Source of the DNA: Cohnella lubricantis
Lineage (GTDB): Bacteria; Bacillota; Bacilli; Paenibacillales; Paenibacillaceae
DNA: 64,000 nucleotides
Direction of reading: 5' to 3'
Assembly: GCF_014212015.1 (NCBI RefSeq)
Contig: NZ_JACJVN010000005.1
Location: 1-64,000, forward strand
Positions 1 to 9,643 of this stretch are shown in pieces. A program made the position numbers and the translations under genes. The notes under the pieces were generated by a model. It was not told where the DNA came from. It saw nothing but the letters and a program-made list of their open reading frames with translations, and searched no databases. Position 1 is the stretch's first letter. Each line of letters opens with the position of its first letter.

Positions 1-48
1 GGGCATGAAAGTTTTTTGTATAGAGCCATCACAAGATTGCTAAAATGA

Positions 49-254
49 GGCACGAAGCTGGCCACGTTCGCCGTGCGCTGCATCGAAAACGAGATTCTGA
101 TGCACTTGCGTTCGCTGAAGAAGACGAAGAAGGACGTCTCTTTGCACGACCCGATCGGAACGGACAAGGAAGGCAACGAGATTACGCTGCAGGATATACT
201 GGGCACCGAGCCCACGAAGTGGACCGCAATCTCGACATTCTCGACGAGAAATAA
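49..254 (+). pseudogene. sigK: sigK 3'-part remnant (sporulation sigma-K), frameshifted and truncated
   Basis: The translation from base 49 starts [16 protein letters not shown] and continues through [15 protein letters not shown] to ILGTE. This is the region-2 to region-3 stretch of sigma-K, the late mother-cell sigma factor (about residues 99-148 of the B. subtilis protein, from memory). The frame is preceded directly by TGA at 46-48, so the fragment has no start codon. After ILGTE the frame diverges. A -1 frame from base 213 resumes as [13 protein letters not shown] and stops at 252-254, recalling the NLDILD(D/E)REKE segment but with the intervening residues deleted. Region 4 is absent. 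I therefore read it as a decayed 3' fragment. The abrupt join to foreign sequence inside sigK resembles the border of a sigK-intervening (skin) element. Confidence 0.75.
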
Positions 255-270
255 CCATCTAACGACAAGA

Positions 271-308
271 AGCAGATCTCTCCCCTATGGATGGAGGAGG
301 GATCTGCT
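271..308. terminator. Hairpin between the sigK remnant and the minus-strand gene
   Basis: An 8-bp arm AGCAGATC and its complement GATCTGCT enclose a purine/pyrimidine-rich loop whose CTCC and GGAG parts can also pair. It sits just after the stop of the downstream minus-strand gene (ending at 332) and probably ends its transcription. The T-run is weak on either side. Confidence 0.55.
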
Positions 309-331
309 TTGCTTTGCACCTGGTTCACCAG

Positions 332-2356
332 TTACATACGATTCCGGGATAGAAGCTCCCCATGGTGCGCCTTCACGCGCAGATAAGCTTCGGCGGCAGC
401 GCCGTTGCCCCAGTCGAATATGGTAAATTCGCCGATGCCGAGGCCTTCCTCGTTCGCTTCGCCGCCGTGGCCGTAATTTTCCATCATGAAGCCGTAGTCC
501 TTCTCGTTGAAGAAAGGATAGACTTTCTCCCACTGCGCCTTCGTTCTCGGATTCTCCGGGCAATACATCATCACGAACGCGCACTTCAAGGCCGCCAAGC
601 CGCGTTCGATATATTCCTCGCGTTGAAGCGCCTCCCCGTAATCCAAGATGAGCTCGGCGAACAAGCTTTGGCGGGCGTCGTTCCATTCGCCGTCGCAATT
701 CATCACGCCGAATCCTCCGAGCGCGTCGATCGGAATGTACGGCGGCTGCCACGAAGCTTGCGTCATCAGCATCTCGTCCAGGCACCTTTCCCCCAGCTTC
801 AAATACTTGGGCTCTTGCGAATGCTTATAGCACGCCAGGAACGCTTCCGCAGCCCAGAACATCGAGAAGTTGCACTGCTTGTACATGTTGTTCCGGGCAA
901 ATTGGCGTCCGACGTATTCCTGATTCCCATAAGTAGAGCAAGACCAATAGGTCTCAAAATCTTCCCAGCGCCCGGTCGGCACCGCGTCCCGCGCGACGGC
1001 CTCCGCTGCTCTTATCGCCGACGCCGCATATTCGCCGCGTCCGGTAAGCTCCTGCAGCTTCAGCAGGAAGGTGACGGACATCGCCGTCTCCGGCGAATCC
1101 TTCAGCACCTCGAGCGGCTCCAGCGTATCGTAATCGAGCCAAGCCGGGAAGAATCCGTTCTCATCCTGAAGCTGGATCAACGCATCCGCATATCGGGCCG
1201 CATAGTCAAGCAAGCGTTCGTCCGCTTCCAATTCCTCGTACCATCTGAGCATGAGCAGCGCCGTCCAGCTCATGTCCAGAATGTGATAGGGAGCGGACTT
1301 GACAGACTGCCAAGGCTTGACCGGATTGCGATTCGAATTGCCCCAGAACGCCGTCTCCCAGCCTTTCGAACGATTGACCGTTTGGCCGTCCGCTTGCGCC
1401 TGTTCCATCTCCGTGGCAATAACCGCGGGGAACATGCCGTTCCGCTGGGGAGCCGCCAGCGCCAGCTCCTTGGTCATTCTCGCCCGGCGCACCAGGTCCG
1501 GTTCGTTCGTCTCCAGGCCGTACCGATACAGACCGTGCGCGGACCGCAGCGAACTGAACCAGGCCTGGTTCCAGATGGAACGGAATTCCCGCTCGTTCGC
1601 GGGTCCTGGATAATTGGGACTCTGCGTCACGTTAACGATGAATGCGGCCGCCCCTACCTCCCGGCCGTTCAACTTGAATTGCTGCCAGACGCTGTCCTTC
1701 CACGTATCGAGCGCCCACCGATAAGCGTGCCGCACGAAGCCCGCTAACGGAGCTTGCAGCGGCGCTCCCGTCCGGAACAGCGGGGAGCCCCATCTGTCCC
1801 ATAGAAATTCCAATACGGGCCGCCACGGATTCGCCAGCACCTGGGGATCGTCATACGTCATCAGATAGAAGCCGACCTCGACATCGCCTGCCGGATAAGC
1901 CGCTCCCGGAGCCCTCTCGTACAGCACGTGCTCCTTCACGCGGCATTCGCTCATGCCAAGCTGGAGAACATTGCGCGAAGCATCGTTGTCCAGATACCAC
2001 CGGACAGGGGTACCCTTCGACATCACCTCCAGATCCGGAAGGAGAATGAGCAGCCGCTTCTTATCCCGGGCCATGACCGCAGGAGAACGGAAGCTGTGCT
2101 GATCGATGATATGCGAATCGGTAGGCGTCAAATGCGGAGCCCAGTGGAACGTCGGAACGAATCCCGGCTCGATCGCAAGCCGCCAATCGTCTTGGTTCAC
2201 GGCATGTTCCAAATGAAAGGTTAGCCGTACCTGGAGTAAATTAGCATTTACCCGGTTCTGGCTGATCTCCGGCCGCACCCCGCCGATCGGATCGCATAAT
2301 ATGTTCCGCACGAAGCGCTTCAACTGATCGTCCAATGTCATGCTGATCGTTCCCAC
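332..2356 (-). CDS. Conserved hypothetical, six-hairpin glycosidase-like protein (674 aa)
   Basis: A large, probably cytosolic protein with no signal peptide. The C-terminal two thirds (about residues 250-660) is rich in aromatic and helical segments typical of (alpha/alpha)6-barrel glycoside hydrolases, such as [33 protein letters not shown] and [16 protein letters not shown] cannot assign a family or a substrate. The frame opens with a GTG at 2356 preceded by AAGGGGG at good distance. A second start, ATG at 2341, has an AAGGTGG before it, so the two starts differ by five residues. It is the last gene before the sigK remnant and has no obvious operon partner. A sugar-related role is suggested only by fold resemblance and by the ara genes a few kb away. 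Confidence 0.6.
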   Translation of the reverse strand: MGTISMTLDDQLKRFVRNILCDPIGGVRPEISQNRVNANLLQVRLTFHLEHAVNQDDWRLAIEPGFVPTFHWAPHLTPTDSHIIDQHSFRSPAVMARDKKRLLILLPDLEVMSKGTPVRWYLDNDASRNVLQLGMSECRVKEHVLYERAPGAAYPAGDVEVGFYLMTYDDPQVLANPWRPVLEFLWDRWGSPLFRTGAPLQAPLAGFVRHAYRWALDTWKDSVWQQFKLNGREVGAAAFIVNVTQSPNYPGPANEREFRSIWNQAWFSSLRSAHGLYRYGLETNEPDLVRRARMTKELALAAPQRNGMFPAVIATEMEQAQADGQTVNRSKGWETAFWGNSNRNPVKPWQSVKSAPYHILDMSWTALLMLRWYEELEADERLLDYAARYADALIQLQDENGFFPAWLDYDTLEPLEVLKDSPETAMSVTFLLKLQELTGRGEYAASAIRAAEAVARDAVPTGRWEDFETYWSCSTYGNQEYVGRQFARNNMYKQCNFSMFWAAEAFLACYKHSQEPKYLKLGERCLDEMLMTQASWQPPYIPIDALGGFGVMNCDGEWNDARQSLFAELILDYGEALQREEYIERGLAALKCAFVMMYCPENPRTKAQWEKVYPFFNEKDYGFMMENYGHGGEANEEGLGIGEFTIFDWGNGAAAEAYLRVKAHHGELLSRNRM

Positions 2357-2431
2357 CTTTATCCCCCTTATCTCGGTATGTGCAATCGATTCCAGTTATA
2401 ACAGAACTGACGATCGATTGTATATCTTTTT

Positions 2432-3022
2432 TTAGCACTTCCGAGCCTCGATCTCCAGAAAGAGACCTTTATAACAAGACTCGCAGCGCACGATCTCAAA
2501 GCCGGCCGCGCGAAGCATCTTGACCGGGTCCCGATTTAAATGGCAGCCGTCGCACAGGCGCTTCCATACCGGAGTCAGCACATCCTGCAACCGCCCCAGC
2601 AACGGACGATCCAGTCGGACATGCTCCAAGAGCAGGACCTTGGCATCTGGCTTGCAAACCCTTCTGACCTCCCTCAATGCCTGGATCGGATCGGGTATGG
2701 TACATAAGGCCAGCGTGCATACCACCGTGTCAAAAGTATGATCCGCGAACGGCAGTGCTTGCGCATCCGCCAACCGCACATCAATCGGCACCTTGGACTG
2801 CTGCGTTCTCAAACGCGATTGATCGAGCATGCTCTGCTGCGGTTCCGTTGCAATGACTTGGCTGGCATTTCGATAGAATGGATAATTCACGCCCGTACCC
2901 GCCCCGATCTCTAAGACAATCCCCGATGCGCCGGAGATTAACTTCTGACGAATGCTTCGCAAGCGGTGGCGTTCTAAAGGGTACATAAAGGAATCGTATA
3001 TTCTGGCAAACCATTCGCCCAT
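2432..3022 (-). CDS. Class I SAM-dependent methyltransferase
   Basis: A protein of about 196 residues with the SAM-binding motif I VLEIGAGTGVNYPF near residue 35, then DAQALPFADHTFDTVVCT and LREVRRVCKPDAKVLLLEH. These are the usual motifs of the Methyltransf_11 Rossmann fold. The C-terminus carries several cysteines (CDGCHLN, CESCYKG) reminiscent of the METTL7/UbiE-like group. The substrate is unknown. The start is placed at ATG 3022 because AGGAGG lies 8 bases upstream; the in-frame ATG at 3028 would be too close. A longer reading frame to 3061 runs through the preceding terminator and is unlikely. Confidence 0.8.
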   Translation of the reverse strand: MGEWFARIYDSFMYPLERHRLRSIRQKLISGASGIVLEIGAGTGVNYPFYRNASQVIATEPQQSMLDQSRLRTQQSKVPIDVRLADAQALPFADHTFDTVVCTLALCTIPDPIQALREVRRVCKPDAKVLLLEHVRLDRPLLGRLQDVLTPVWKRLCDGCHLNRDPVKMLRAAGFEIVRCESCYKGLFLEIEARKC

Positions 3023-3050
3023 TTCCATCCACCTCCTACAGTTAGCGAAC

Positions 3051-3073
3051 AACCCGCCCATGCAGGGCGGGTT
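3051..3073 (-). terminator. Terminator of the acyl-CoA ligase gene
   Basis: A 9-bp perfect inverted repeat AACCCGCCC / GGGCGGGTT with a 5-base loop lies 28 bases after the ligase stop and before the methyltransferase ribosome binding site. On the minus strand it is followed by GTTC rather than a long T-run, so termination may be partial. Confidence 0.6.
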
Positions 3074-3100
3074 GAGCTGTATTGGGGCCAGCGTACTCGA

Positions 3101-4819
3101 TTAGACGGGCTCCTTAGACTTGCCGCGTTCGCTTAATCTGCGCTCGGCCATCTCCTGCAGCCTGAACTTCTGAATCTTGCCGTTGCCCGTAATCGGCCAA
3201 TCCGTTGACGTGACGAACCAGACATGGCGCGGGACCTTGAACCGAGCCAGATGCTCATTGCAGAAATCGACGATCTCCATTCGCGTACAGGAATGCCCCT
3301 GCCGCAGCTCGATGAAGGCGGCGCCGGTCTCGACGGTCTGCGGATCCTTCACGCCGACGACGTAGGCTTGGGCGACGGCAGGATGCTTATTGATCACATC
3401 TTCTACTTCTTTGGGGGCTACGTTCTCTCCCGAGATCTTGTACATCTCTTTGCTCCGTCCGAGCAGCTCGATATAGCCATTCTCGTCCAATCGACCCAAG
3501 TCTCCGGTGCGGAACCATCCGTCCTTGTCGATCGCGGCGAACGTTTCTTCCGGCTTGTTATAGTAACCTTTGGTCACAATGTTGCCTCTCACGGTCAAGT
3601 CGCCGATCTCGCCGGCAGGCAGATCCTCGCCGGTCGCCGGATCCACGGTCTTGTACTGAACGTTGAACCCGCCGAATTCGGGCATGCCGCCGATGCCGCC
3701 CGGCTTGATTCGGCCGACTCGCGTAACGACCGTCTCAATCGCGTCCCCGATCTCCGTGTGAGCGGTCGAAGCGGTGACTTCCGTGCCGCCGTAACCGGTG
3801 CAGATCTCCGTCAGCTTCAAGATGTCGATCGCCCTCTGCCATACCGAGACAGGCGCTGGCGCAGCCGCGCACATCAGGGCATACAGCGAGCTGAGGTCAA
3901 AGCCCTGTACTTCGGGATGGTTAATCAATGCCACCAGCATGGACGGCACGCAGAGCATATCGTTCGCGCGGCGCTTCTCGAGAATTTGCAGCGTTTGAAG
4001 CGGTGCGAAGCCCGGCACCATAATATGCGCTCCGCCAACGAAAGATAAGGCGAGAATGCCTTCGACCAGCGCGAACACATGATAGAGCGGCAGCGCCGTG
4101 AAGATACGGCGGCCATCCTCGAACCCTCGGCTGAGTGCGGTTGCGTAAGCGCAGCGCAAGAACATGTCATGCGTGATCATAACGCCTTTGGGCTGGCCCG
4201 TGGAGCCGGACGTATAGATAATGTCTGCCACTTCGTCCGCGTAGCGGGACAACTCGGCGCGGGCGTTCAATTGCTCGTCCAATACTTCGCGTTGCAGCTT
4301 TAAGAACTCCTCCCATGGCATGAAGCTGTCATCCAGCGCGTGCTCGGTATTCTGAATACATACGGTCTGCTTGAGCAGCGGCAATTCGTCCTGGATGCGG
4401 AGTACGCCCTCGGCATGCATAACGCCGCCCGCGAATTGATGAAGGAATAACCAACGGCTGTCGGACTGCTTCAAGATGTATTTCAATTCTTCGTCGCGGA
4501 GCATCGTGTTGATCGGCACGCAGACAGCGCCTACCATCCAGACGGCGATCATTAAGGAGACCGCCTCGGGTTCATTGGCCAGCAGCAGCGCGACATGCTC
4601 CCTTCTGCCGACACCAAGCTGAATAAGGGACTTCGCGTAACGCTCAGCCTGTTCCCATAATTCCGCGTATGTGAACTCCCTGTCTTCCGTCATGACTGCA
4701 GGTCTCGCGCCGAACCGTCCGGCCTGTTCACGGAAATGGTCCGGCAGCGTTCTCTTGGGCCAGACAGGATATTCCTTCGACAATCTCTCTCTTCTCTCTT
4801 CCGCAGATAGTACCGTCAT
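3101..4819 (-). CDS. AMP-dependent acyl-CoA synthetase/ligase
   Basis: A 572-residue adenylate-forming enzyme of the ANL superfamily. It activates a carboxylic acid with ATP to an acyl-adenylate and then forms the CoA thioester. The P-loop-like motif YTSGSTGQPKGV is near residue 200, GYGGTEVTAS near 340, the hinge region GWFRTGDLGRLDENGYIELLGRSKEMYKISGENVAP near 430-465, and the catalytic lysine motif NGKIQKF near the C-terminus. These are all intact. Length and motif order fit medium- or long-chain fatty-acid or aromatic acid CoA ligases, but the substrate cannot be read from the sequence. The neighbouring thioesterase (ending at 4861) on the same strand could hydrolyse the product or a related CoA ester, which suggests a small fatty/aryl-CoA unit. 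Confidence 0.85.
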   Translation of the reverse strand: MTVLSAEERRERLSKEYPVWPKRTLPDHFREQAGRFGARPAVMTEDREFTYAELWEQAERYAKSLIQLGVGRREHVALLLANEPEAVSLMIAVWMVGAVCVPINTMLRDEELKYILKQSDSRWLFLHQFAGGVMHAEGVLRIQDELPLLKQTVCIQNTEHALDDSFMPWEEFLKLQREVLDEQLNARAELSRYADEVADIIYTSGSTGQPKGVMITHDMFLRCAYATALSRGFEDGRRIFTALPLYHVFALVEGILALSFVGGAHIMVPGFAPLQTLQILEKRRANDMLCVPSMLVALINHPEVQGFDLSSLYALMCAAAPAPVSVWQRAIDILKLTEICTGYGGTEVTASTAHTEIGDAIETVVTRVGRIKPGGIGGMPEFGGFNVQYKTVDPATGEDLPAGEIGDLTVRGNIVTKGYYNKPEETFAAIDKDGWFRTGDLGRLDENGYIELLGRSKEMYKISGENVAPKEVEDVINKHPAVAQAYVVGVKDPQTVETGAAFIELRQGHSCTRMEIVDFCNEHLARFKVPRHVWFVTSTDWPITGNGKIQKFRLQEMAERRLSERGKSKEPV

Positions 4820-4860
4820 CTCTACCTCTCCTCATTTTCCATTTAAGATCGTTAAGAAGG

Positions 4861-5283
4861 TTATAGCAGCCCGCCAAGTCCTAGCTGCTCCCGCTGGCGT
4901 TCGTTCAGGATCTTCATGAGCGCGATCGATTGCGCTTTGATCTCTCCATTCTCGCTGGCGATGGTAGACTCCACCTCGATCGTCCGCGACGTCCGCTTAA
5001 TCGGCTTCCCGGTAATGGTGAGCAGTTCGCCGCTCTTGATCGGCTGCATATAACGGATCTCCAGCTTAGCTGTTACAGCGACCAACCCCAAGAAGTACGG
5101 CACGTAGCCGGCAGCTTCATCCAGTAAGGAAGCCGTAATGCCGCCATGCTGAATGCCCGGCCATCCGTTCATCTCTTCTCGACAGCGATAATAGGCGACA
5201 GCCCCATCTCCCGACGGTTCGAATGAGATATGCAAGCCCCGCGGGTTGTCCTTCCCGCATACGTAACAAGTATTCAACTCCAA
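4861..5283 (-). CDS. PaaI-type hotdog thioesterase
   Basis: A 140-residue single-domain hotdog protein. The features are GLHISFEPSG, the central helix motif GWPGIQHGGITASLLDEAAGYVP (the conserved HGG with a downstream acidic residue) and a terminal beta segment. PaaI-family enzymes hydrolyse acyl- or aryl-CoA thioesters. The N-terminal CYVCGKDNPRGL is a common opening of the Bacillales members and resembles a small metal-binding knuckle. It lies 41 bp upstream of the acyl-CoA ligase gene on the same strand, so both are probably cotranscribed. Confidence 0.8.
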   Translation of the reverse strand: MELNTCYVCGKDNPRGLHISFEPSGDGAVAYYRCREEMNGWPGIQHGGITASLLDEAAGYVPYFLGLVAVTAKLEIRYMQPIKSGELLTITGKPIKRTSRTIEVESTIASENGEIKAQSIALMKILNERQREQLGLGGLL

Positions 5284-5355
5284 TTAAGATCACCTTCCTT
5301 CTTTTATTTTCCTCCCACTCGACCTATTTTTCAATTCCTAAAATGACGCAAACGC

Positions 5356-5392
5356 AACAGCGGCGCTCGGATCTCTCCAAGCGCCGCTGTTT
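5356..5392 (-). terminator. Terminator behind araA
   Basis: A 12-bp inverted repeat (AACAGCGGCGCT and its complement) sits 17 bases downstream of the araA stop and before the thioesterase gene. It can form in both directions and separates the ara operon from the thioesterase-ligase unit. Confidence 0.75.
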
Positions 5393-5409
5393 GTTCACCT
5401 GCTGAAGCC

Positions 5410-6891
5410 TTACTTCAACCGCCAATAAAGCTCGTTCAGCCGAAGCTCGCTGCGGAACGCCGCCTTGTTCAAGTTCTCGTCGATGAGGACCGCTTCGATG
5501 CCGGCCATCTCGGCGAAGTCGAGCATCTGCTCGGCCGTGACGACGAGCGAGAAGCCCGTATGGTGCGCGCCGCCAGCCATGATCCAAGCCTCGACGCCGT
5601 CCTTCAAGTTCGGCTGCACCTGCCACAGCACGCGGGCGACCGGAAGCTTCGGCATCTCCTGCGTCACTTCTACCGCCTGCACCGTATTGATGAGCAGCCG
5701 GAAGCGCCCGCCCATGTCGATCAAGGACGCGTTAATCGCCGGCCCCGCCTGCCCGTTGAAGACGAGACGGGCCGGGTCCTCCTTGCCGCCGATGCCGAGC
5801 GGATGCACCTCGATGCGCGGCTTGTGCGCCGCGATCGTCGGGCAGATCTCGAGCATGTGCGAGCCCAGCACGAGCTCATTGGCCGGGTCGAGATGGTACG
5901 TATAGTCCTCCATGAAGGAGGTGCTCTGATTGCCCGCGATAATCTTCATCAACCGGACGAGGCCGGCCGTCTTCCAATCGCCCTCCCCGCCGAAGCCGAA
6001 GCCGTCGGCCATGAGCCGCTGCACGGCAAGTCCGGGGAGCTGACGCAGTCCGTGCAGATCCTCGAACGTCGTAGTGAACGCGCTGAATCCGCCTTCCTCC
6101 AGGAACGACCGCAGCGCCAGCTCGAGCCGCGCTTGGTAAGCGACCGCCTCGCGCGCCGCCTCCGTCTCCGCCGCGATGTCGTACAGCTTCGCGTATTCGT
6201 CGAGCAGGCGCGACACCTCCTCGTCCGAGACCGCGTTCACGCGCGCCGCGAGATCGCCGACGCCGTATCCGTTGACGGACCAGCCGAGCTGAATCTCGGC
6301 TTCCACCTTATCGCCTTCGGTGACGGCGACCTGCCGCATGTTATCGCCGAACCGCGCGATCTTGAGCGACCGGCTCTCCGCGTAAGCGGCGGCCGTCCGC
6401 TGCCAAGCGGCCAATTCCGAACGGACGCCGGCATCCTCCCAGTGGCCGAATACCACCTTGCGCGCGAGCCCCATGCGGGCGCCGATGAAGCCGTGCTCGC
6501 GGTCGCCATGGGCCGACTGGTTCGTGTTCATGAAGTCCATGTCGATCGAATCCCACGGAATATCGCGGTTGTACTGCGTCGCGAAATGCAGCAGCGGCTT
6601 CTGCAATTGGGAGAAGCCTCGAATCCACATTTTCGAAGGGGAGAAGGTGTGCATCCAGGTGATGATACCCGCGCAGAGATCGTCGCGATTGGCCTCGATT
6701 AACGTATGGCGAATCTCCTCCGGCGTCGTCAGGACGTCCTTGAACACAATCTCATAGGTGATAAGGTTGTCGGCGTTCAGCCCGGCGACCATCGCCTTCG
6801 CATGGGCGGCGACCTCCAGCAGCGTCTCCGGTCCGTACAAGTGCTGGCTTCCGGTCAGGAACCAAAATTGATAAGGCTTCGTCTGCAGCAT
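5410..6891 (-). CDS. araA: L-arabinose isomerase
   Basis: It converts L-arabinose to L-ribulose, the first step of arabinose use. The 493-residue protein begins [20 protein letters not shown] and carries the family signatures [29 protein letters not shown] and [13 protein letters not shown]. Glutamates and histidines expected at the Mn site are present ([12 protein letters not shown], the MEDYTYHLD segment, and HHTGFS near the end). The start is ATG 6891, with GGAGG 8 bases upstream. A GTG at 6906 would overlap that site. It is the last gene of araD-araB-araA, 15 bp behind araB. Confidence 0.95.
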   Translation of the reverse strand: MLQTKPYQFWFLTGSQHLYGPETLLEVAAHAKAMVAGLNADNLITYEIVFKDVLTTPEEIRHTLIEANRDDLCAGIITWMHTFSPSKMWIRGFSQLQKPLLHFATQYNRDIPWDSIDMDFMNTNQSAHGDREHGFIGARMGLARKVVFGHWEDAGVRSELAAWQRTAAAYAESRSLKIARFGDNMRQVAVTEGDKVEAEIQLGWSVNGYGVGDLAARVNAVSDEEVSRLLDEYAKLYDIAAETEAAREAVAYQARLELALRSFLEEGGFSAFTTTFEDLHGLRQLPGLAVQRLMADGFGFGGEGDWKTAGLVRLMKIIAGNQSTSFMEDYTYHLDPANELVLGSHMLEICPTIAAHKPRIEVHPLGIGGKEDPARLVFNGQAGPAINASLIDMGGRFRLLINTVQAVEVTQEMPKLPVARVLWQVQPNLKDGVEAWIMAGGAHHTGFSLVVTAEQMLDFAEMAGIEAVLIDENLNKAAFRSELRLNELYWRLK

Positions 6892-6906
6892 GTTCTCATC
6901 CTCCAC

Positions 6907-8613
6907 TCAAATTCCGCTCCCGGCGGCCGTATTCAAAGCGTCTGCGACAGCAGCTTCCTTCCAGTTCTTCAGCTTCTTCATGACGTCGTTGCCGCCTCGG
7001 CCGAAGTAGTCGTGCAGCTTGACGTACTCTTGGTAGAGCGACTCATAGATCGCCACATTCTCCGGATTCGGCTTGAACGTCTCCTCCCGCACGCGCGCCA
7101 TGCTCGCGGCCGCATCGATGATCGAGTCGTACCCTCCGTTCTCCGAACCGGCCGCAACCGCCGCGAACATGGCGGCGCCGAGCGCAGGCGTCTGCTTGGA
7201 GTCGGCGACCTTGATCTCGAGATTCGTCACGTCGGCGTAGATCTGCATGAGAAGGCGGTTCTTCTGCGGCAGTCCGCCGCACGCATACAGCTCTTCGACC
7301 TGAACGCCGTTCGAGCGGAACGCGTCGATGATCTTCCGCGTGCCGAAGGCCGTCGCTTCCAAGAGCGCGCGGTATACTTCCTCCGGCTTCGTCAGCAGCG
7401 AGTATCCGACGATTAATCCGGTCAGATCGGTATCGACGAGAACGGAACGGTTGCCGTTCCACCAATCGAGCGCGAGAAGCCCCGTCTGCCCCGGCTTGTA
7501 AGACGCCGCGCCTCGCTCCAGCCATTCATGAATGCCCATGCCCGCTTGCTCGGCGGCTTCCTTCGCGTACGCGGGGACAGCCTCCTCCACGAACCATTCG
7601 AAGATGTCGCCGACGGCGGACTGGCCCGCTTCATAGCCGTAGAAGCCGGGAATGATGCCGTCCTCCACGACGCCGCACATCCCTTCCACCTGCCGCTCCG
7701 TCTCCCCGAGCAGCATGTGGCAGATCGAAGTGCCCATCGCCATTACCAGCTTGCCCGTCGTCACGACGCCGACGCCCGGAACCGCGGCGTGCGCGTCGAC
7801 GTTGCCGACGGCGACGGCGGTCGATTCTCGAAGGCCCATCATCGCCGCCATCTCGGTCGTCAGCGTGCCCGCCATCGTGCCAAGCGGAACGATGCTGCCG
7901 CGCAGCTTCGTCTCGGTCACATTCGCCAGCCGCGGATCGAGCGCCCGGAAGTAGTCTTGGCTCGGATAGCCGTCCCGCTTGTGCCAGATCGATTTGTAGC
8001 CGGCAGTGCAGCTGTTGCGGACGAACCGTCCCGTCATCTGATAGATGACCCAGTCCGTCGCTTCCAGGAACAGGTCCGTCTCTTCGTAGATCTCCGGCGC
8101 CTCGTTCAGAATCTGCCACACCTTGGCGATCATCCACTCCGATGAGATCTTGCCGCCGTAGCGGGGCAGCCACTTCTCGCCCCGCTCCGCGGCGATCGCG
8201 TTCAGCCGGTTCGCTTCGTCCTGCGCCGCATGGTGCTTCCACAGCTTCACCCAGCTGTGCGGATTGGACTTATATGCCGGGAGCAAACATAGCGGCGTGC
8301 CTTCCGAGTTCACCGGAAGCATCGTGCAAGCGGTGAAGTCGATGCCGATTCCAACGACGTCGTCCGGCGATACGCCGGATTGCCGAATGACGGCGGGAAC
8401 CGACTGCCGGAGCACCTCGAGATAATCGCCCGGATGCTGAAGCGCCCAGTCCGGCTCCAGCTTAATGCCCGATTCGGGAAGCTCCTCGTCGATGACCTGA
8501 TGCGGATAGGGCGTCACATGGTCCGCAACCTCCCGCCCGTTGGACAACTCGACCAACACCGCTCGCCCCGATTGCGTGCCGTAATCCACGCCGATCGCGT
8601 ATTTCGTGCCCAT
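6907..8613 (-). CDS. araB: Ribulokinase
   Basis: It phosphorylates L-ribulose to L-ribulose-5-phosphate with ATP. The 568-residue FGGY-family kinase starts [23 protein letters not shown] (phosphate-1 motif). Next come the [14 protein letters not shown] segment, the family [13 protein letters not shown] region, and the C-terminal ATPase motif [21 protein letters not shown]. Length is typical for AraB rather than xylulokinase (about 500 aa). It is the middle gene of the operon, with a 159-bp gap from araD that holds a cre-like site. An AGGAGAG and GGCAGGGA stretch precedes the ATG. Confidence 0.95.
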   Translation of the reverse strand: MGTKYAIGVDYGTQSGRAVLVELSNGREVADHVTPYPHQVIDEELPESGIKLEPDWALQHPGDYLEVLRQSVPAVIRQSGVSPDDVVGIGIDFTACTMLPVNSEGTPLCLLPAYKSNPHSWVKLWKHHAAQDEANRLNAIAAERGEKWLPRYGGKISSEWMIAKVWQILNEAPEIYEETDLFLEATDWVIYQMTGRFVRNSCTAGYKSIWHKRDGYPSQDYFRALDPRLANVTETKLRGSIVPLGTMAGTLTTEMAAMMGLRESTAVAVGNVDAHAAVPGVGVVTTGKLVMAMGTSICHMLLGETERQVEGMCGVVEDGIIPGFYGYEAGQSAVGDIFEWFVEEAVPAYAKEAAEQAGMGIHEWLERGAASYKPGQTGLLALDWWNGNRSVLVDTDLTGLIVGYSLLTKPEEVYRALLEATAFGTRKIIDAFRSNGVQVEELYACGGLPQKNRLLMQIYADVTNLEIKVADSKQTPALGAAMFAAVAAGSENGGYDSIIDAAASMARVREETFKPNPENVAIYESLYQEYVKLHDYFGRGGNDVMKKLKNWKEAAVADALNTAAGSGI

Positions 8614-8644
8614 CTGCGTCCCTGCCTCTCTCCTTAAGAATGAA

Positions 8645-8658
8645 TGACAGCGCTTACG
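8645..8658. promoter_or_regulatory. Candidate CcpA cre site between araD and araB
   Basis: TGACAGCGCTTACG matches 13 of 14 positions of the cre consensus TGWNANCGNTNWCA, and the complement also matches 13. It lies about 32 bp before the araB start inside the transcription unit, so a CcpA roadblock on araBA during growth on preferred sugars is the likely effect. CcpA control of ara genes is established in B. subtilis; its use here is inferred. Confidence 0.55.
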
Positions 8659-8772
8659 ATTCGATCATTGTCCTACTGCTTGATTCATCCGTGCGCAGCT
8701 TGATGCTTCTTTAGATTGCTAGATGAGTGCAACTTAGCTTGATGATTAATCTCGCGGAATCCATCTGCCTTC

Positions 8773-9465
8773 TCACTGGCCGTAATAAGCACTAGCCCCG
8801 TGCTTGCGCAAGTAATGGCGGTCCAGCAGCGTCTGCTCCATCGGCTGAACCTCCGGATTCAAGCTGCGCATCCGCGCGGCGATCTTGGACACTTCCTCCA
8901 GCACGACGGCGTTATGGACGGCGGTGTGCGGATCTTTGCCCCAGGCGAATGGCGCATGGCAATGGACGAACACGCCCGGCACCTGATTCGGGTCGACTGC
9001 GCGGGAACGGAACGTCTCGACGATGACATTCCCGGTCTCGTATTCGTATTCGCCTCTAATCTCTTCCTCGGTCATCGCCCGGGTGCAAGGGATCTCGCCG
9101 TAGAAGTAATCCGCATGCGTCGTCCCGTACGCCGGCAGATTCATTCCCGCCTGCGCCCAACTGGTCGCCCAAGGCGAATGGGTGTGGACGATGCCGCCGA
9201 TCTTGCCGAAGGCTTGATAGAGGACCAGATGGGTCGGCGTATCCGAAGAAGGCTTGTAATTCCCTTCGACGACACGCCCGGCCATGTCGACAACGACCAT
9301 CTTCTCCGCCGTCAGCTCTTCGTATGGAACGCCGCTAGGCTTGATCACCACCAGCCCTTGTTCTCTGTCGATGCCGCTAACGTTGCCCCATGTGAAAGTC
9401 ACCAATCCGTGTGCCGGCAGCGCCAGATTGGCCTCCAGCACCTCGCGACGCAACTGCTCCAGCAT
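8773..9465 (-). CDS. araD: L-ribulose-5-phosphate 4-epimerase
   Basis: It converts L-ribulose-5-phosphate to D-xylulose-5-phosphate for the pentose phosphate pathway. The 230-residue class II aldolase-type protein shows [23 protein letters not shown], the zinc histidines in [13 protein letters not shown] (H-x-H) and [10 protein letters not shown] (third histidine region), and the AraD-typical [16 protein letters not shown]. The start at ATG 9465 is set by GGGAGG 10 bases upstream; an earlier in-frame ATG at 9486 lies at the AraR box. It is the first gene of the araDBA operon and is controlled by the two upstream AraR boxes. Confidence 0.95.
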   Translation of the reverse strand: MLEQLRREVLEANLALPAHGLVTFTWGNVSGIDREQGLVVIKPSGVPYEELTAEKMVVVDMAGRVVEGNYKPSSDTPTHLVLYQAFGKIGGIVHTHSPWATSWAQAGMNLPAYGTTHADYFYGEIPCTRAMTEEEIRGEYEYETGNVIVETFRSRAVDPNQVPGVFVHCHAPFAWGKDPHTAVHNAVVLEEVSKIAARMRSLNPEVQPMEQTLLDRHYLRKHGASAYYGQ

Positions 9466-9484
9466 GCCGCAACCGCCTCCCCTC

Positions 9485-9501
9485 ATGTTGTACGTACATC
9501 T
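9485..9501. promoter_or_regulatory. AraR operator 1 (proximal)
   Basis: The core GTACGTAC (9490-9497) is flanked by TT and AT, giving TTGTA-CG-TACAT. This matches the known AraR box of B. subtilis (ATTTGTNCGTACAAAT type). It lies at the probable transcription start of araDBA. It is 29 bp centre to centre from operator 2, close to three helical turns, which suits cooperative binding. Confidence 0.8.
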
Positions 9502-9504
9502 ATT

Positions 9505-9534
9505 ATATTATGCTATTTGTACGTACATATTCAA
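9505..9534 (-). promoter_or_regulatory. Probable sigma-A promoter of araDBA
   Basis: On the minus strand TTGAAT (9534-9529) is followed after 18 bases by TAATAT, overlapping a TATAAT. AraR operator 2 lies between the two hexamers and operator 1 just downstream, the arrangement expected for repression. Confidence 0.55.
9515..9531. promoter_or_regulatory. AraR operator 2 (distal)
   Basis: The core GTACGTAC (9519-9526) sits in ATTTGTACGTACATATT, nearly identical to the B. subtilis AraR consensus. It occupies the spacer of the araDBA promoter. Confidence 0.85.
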
Positions 9535-9554
9535 TGGTTTTTGGCAAAAAAATA

Positions 9555-9582
9555 GCGCTGCCAGGGGTTAACCCAGCAACGC
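9555..9582 (-). terminator. Terminator behind araR
   Basis: GCGTTGCTGGG and CCCCTGGCAGCGC pair around TTAA with small mismatches, and a run of seven T follows on the minus strand. It ends araR transcription just before the araDBA promoter. Confidence 0.85.
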
Positions 9583-9643
9583 CAATTTGCAAATTTATCA
9601 TAAGCCCTCTTCCAAGGCTTGGGCTTACGGGATGCTGCTTCGC

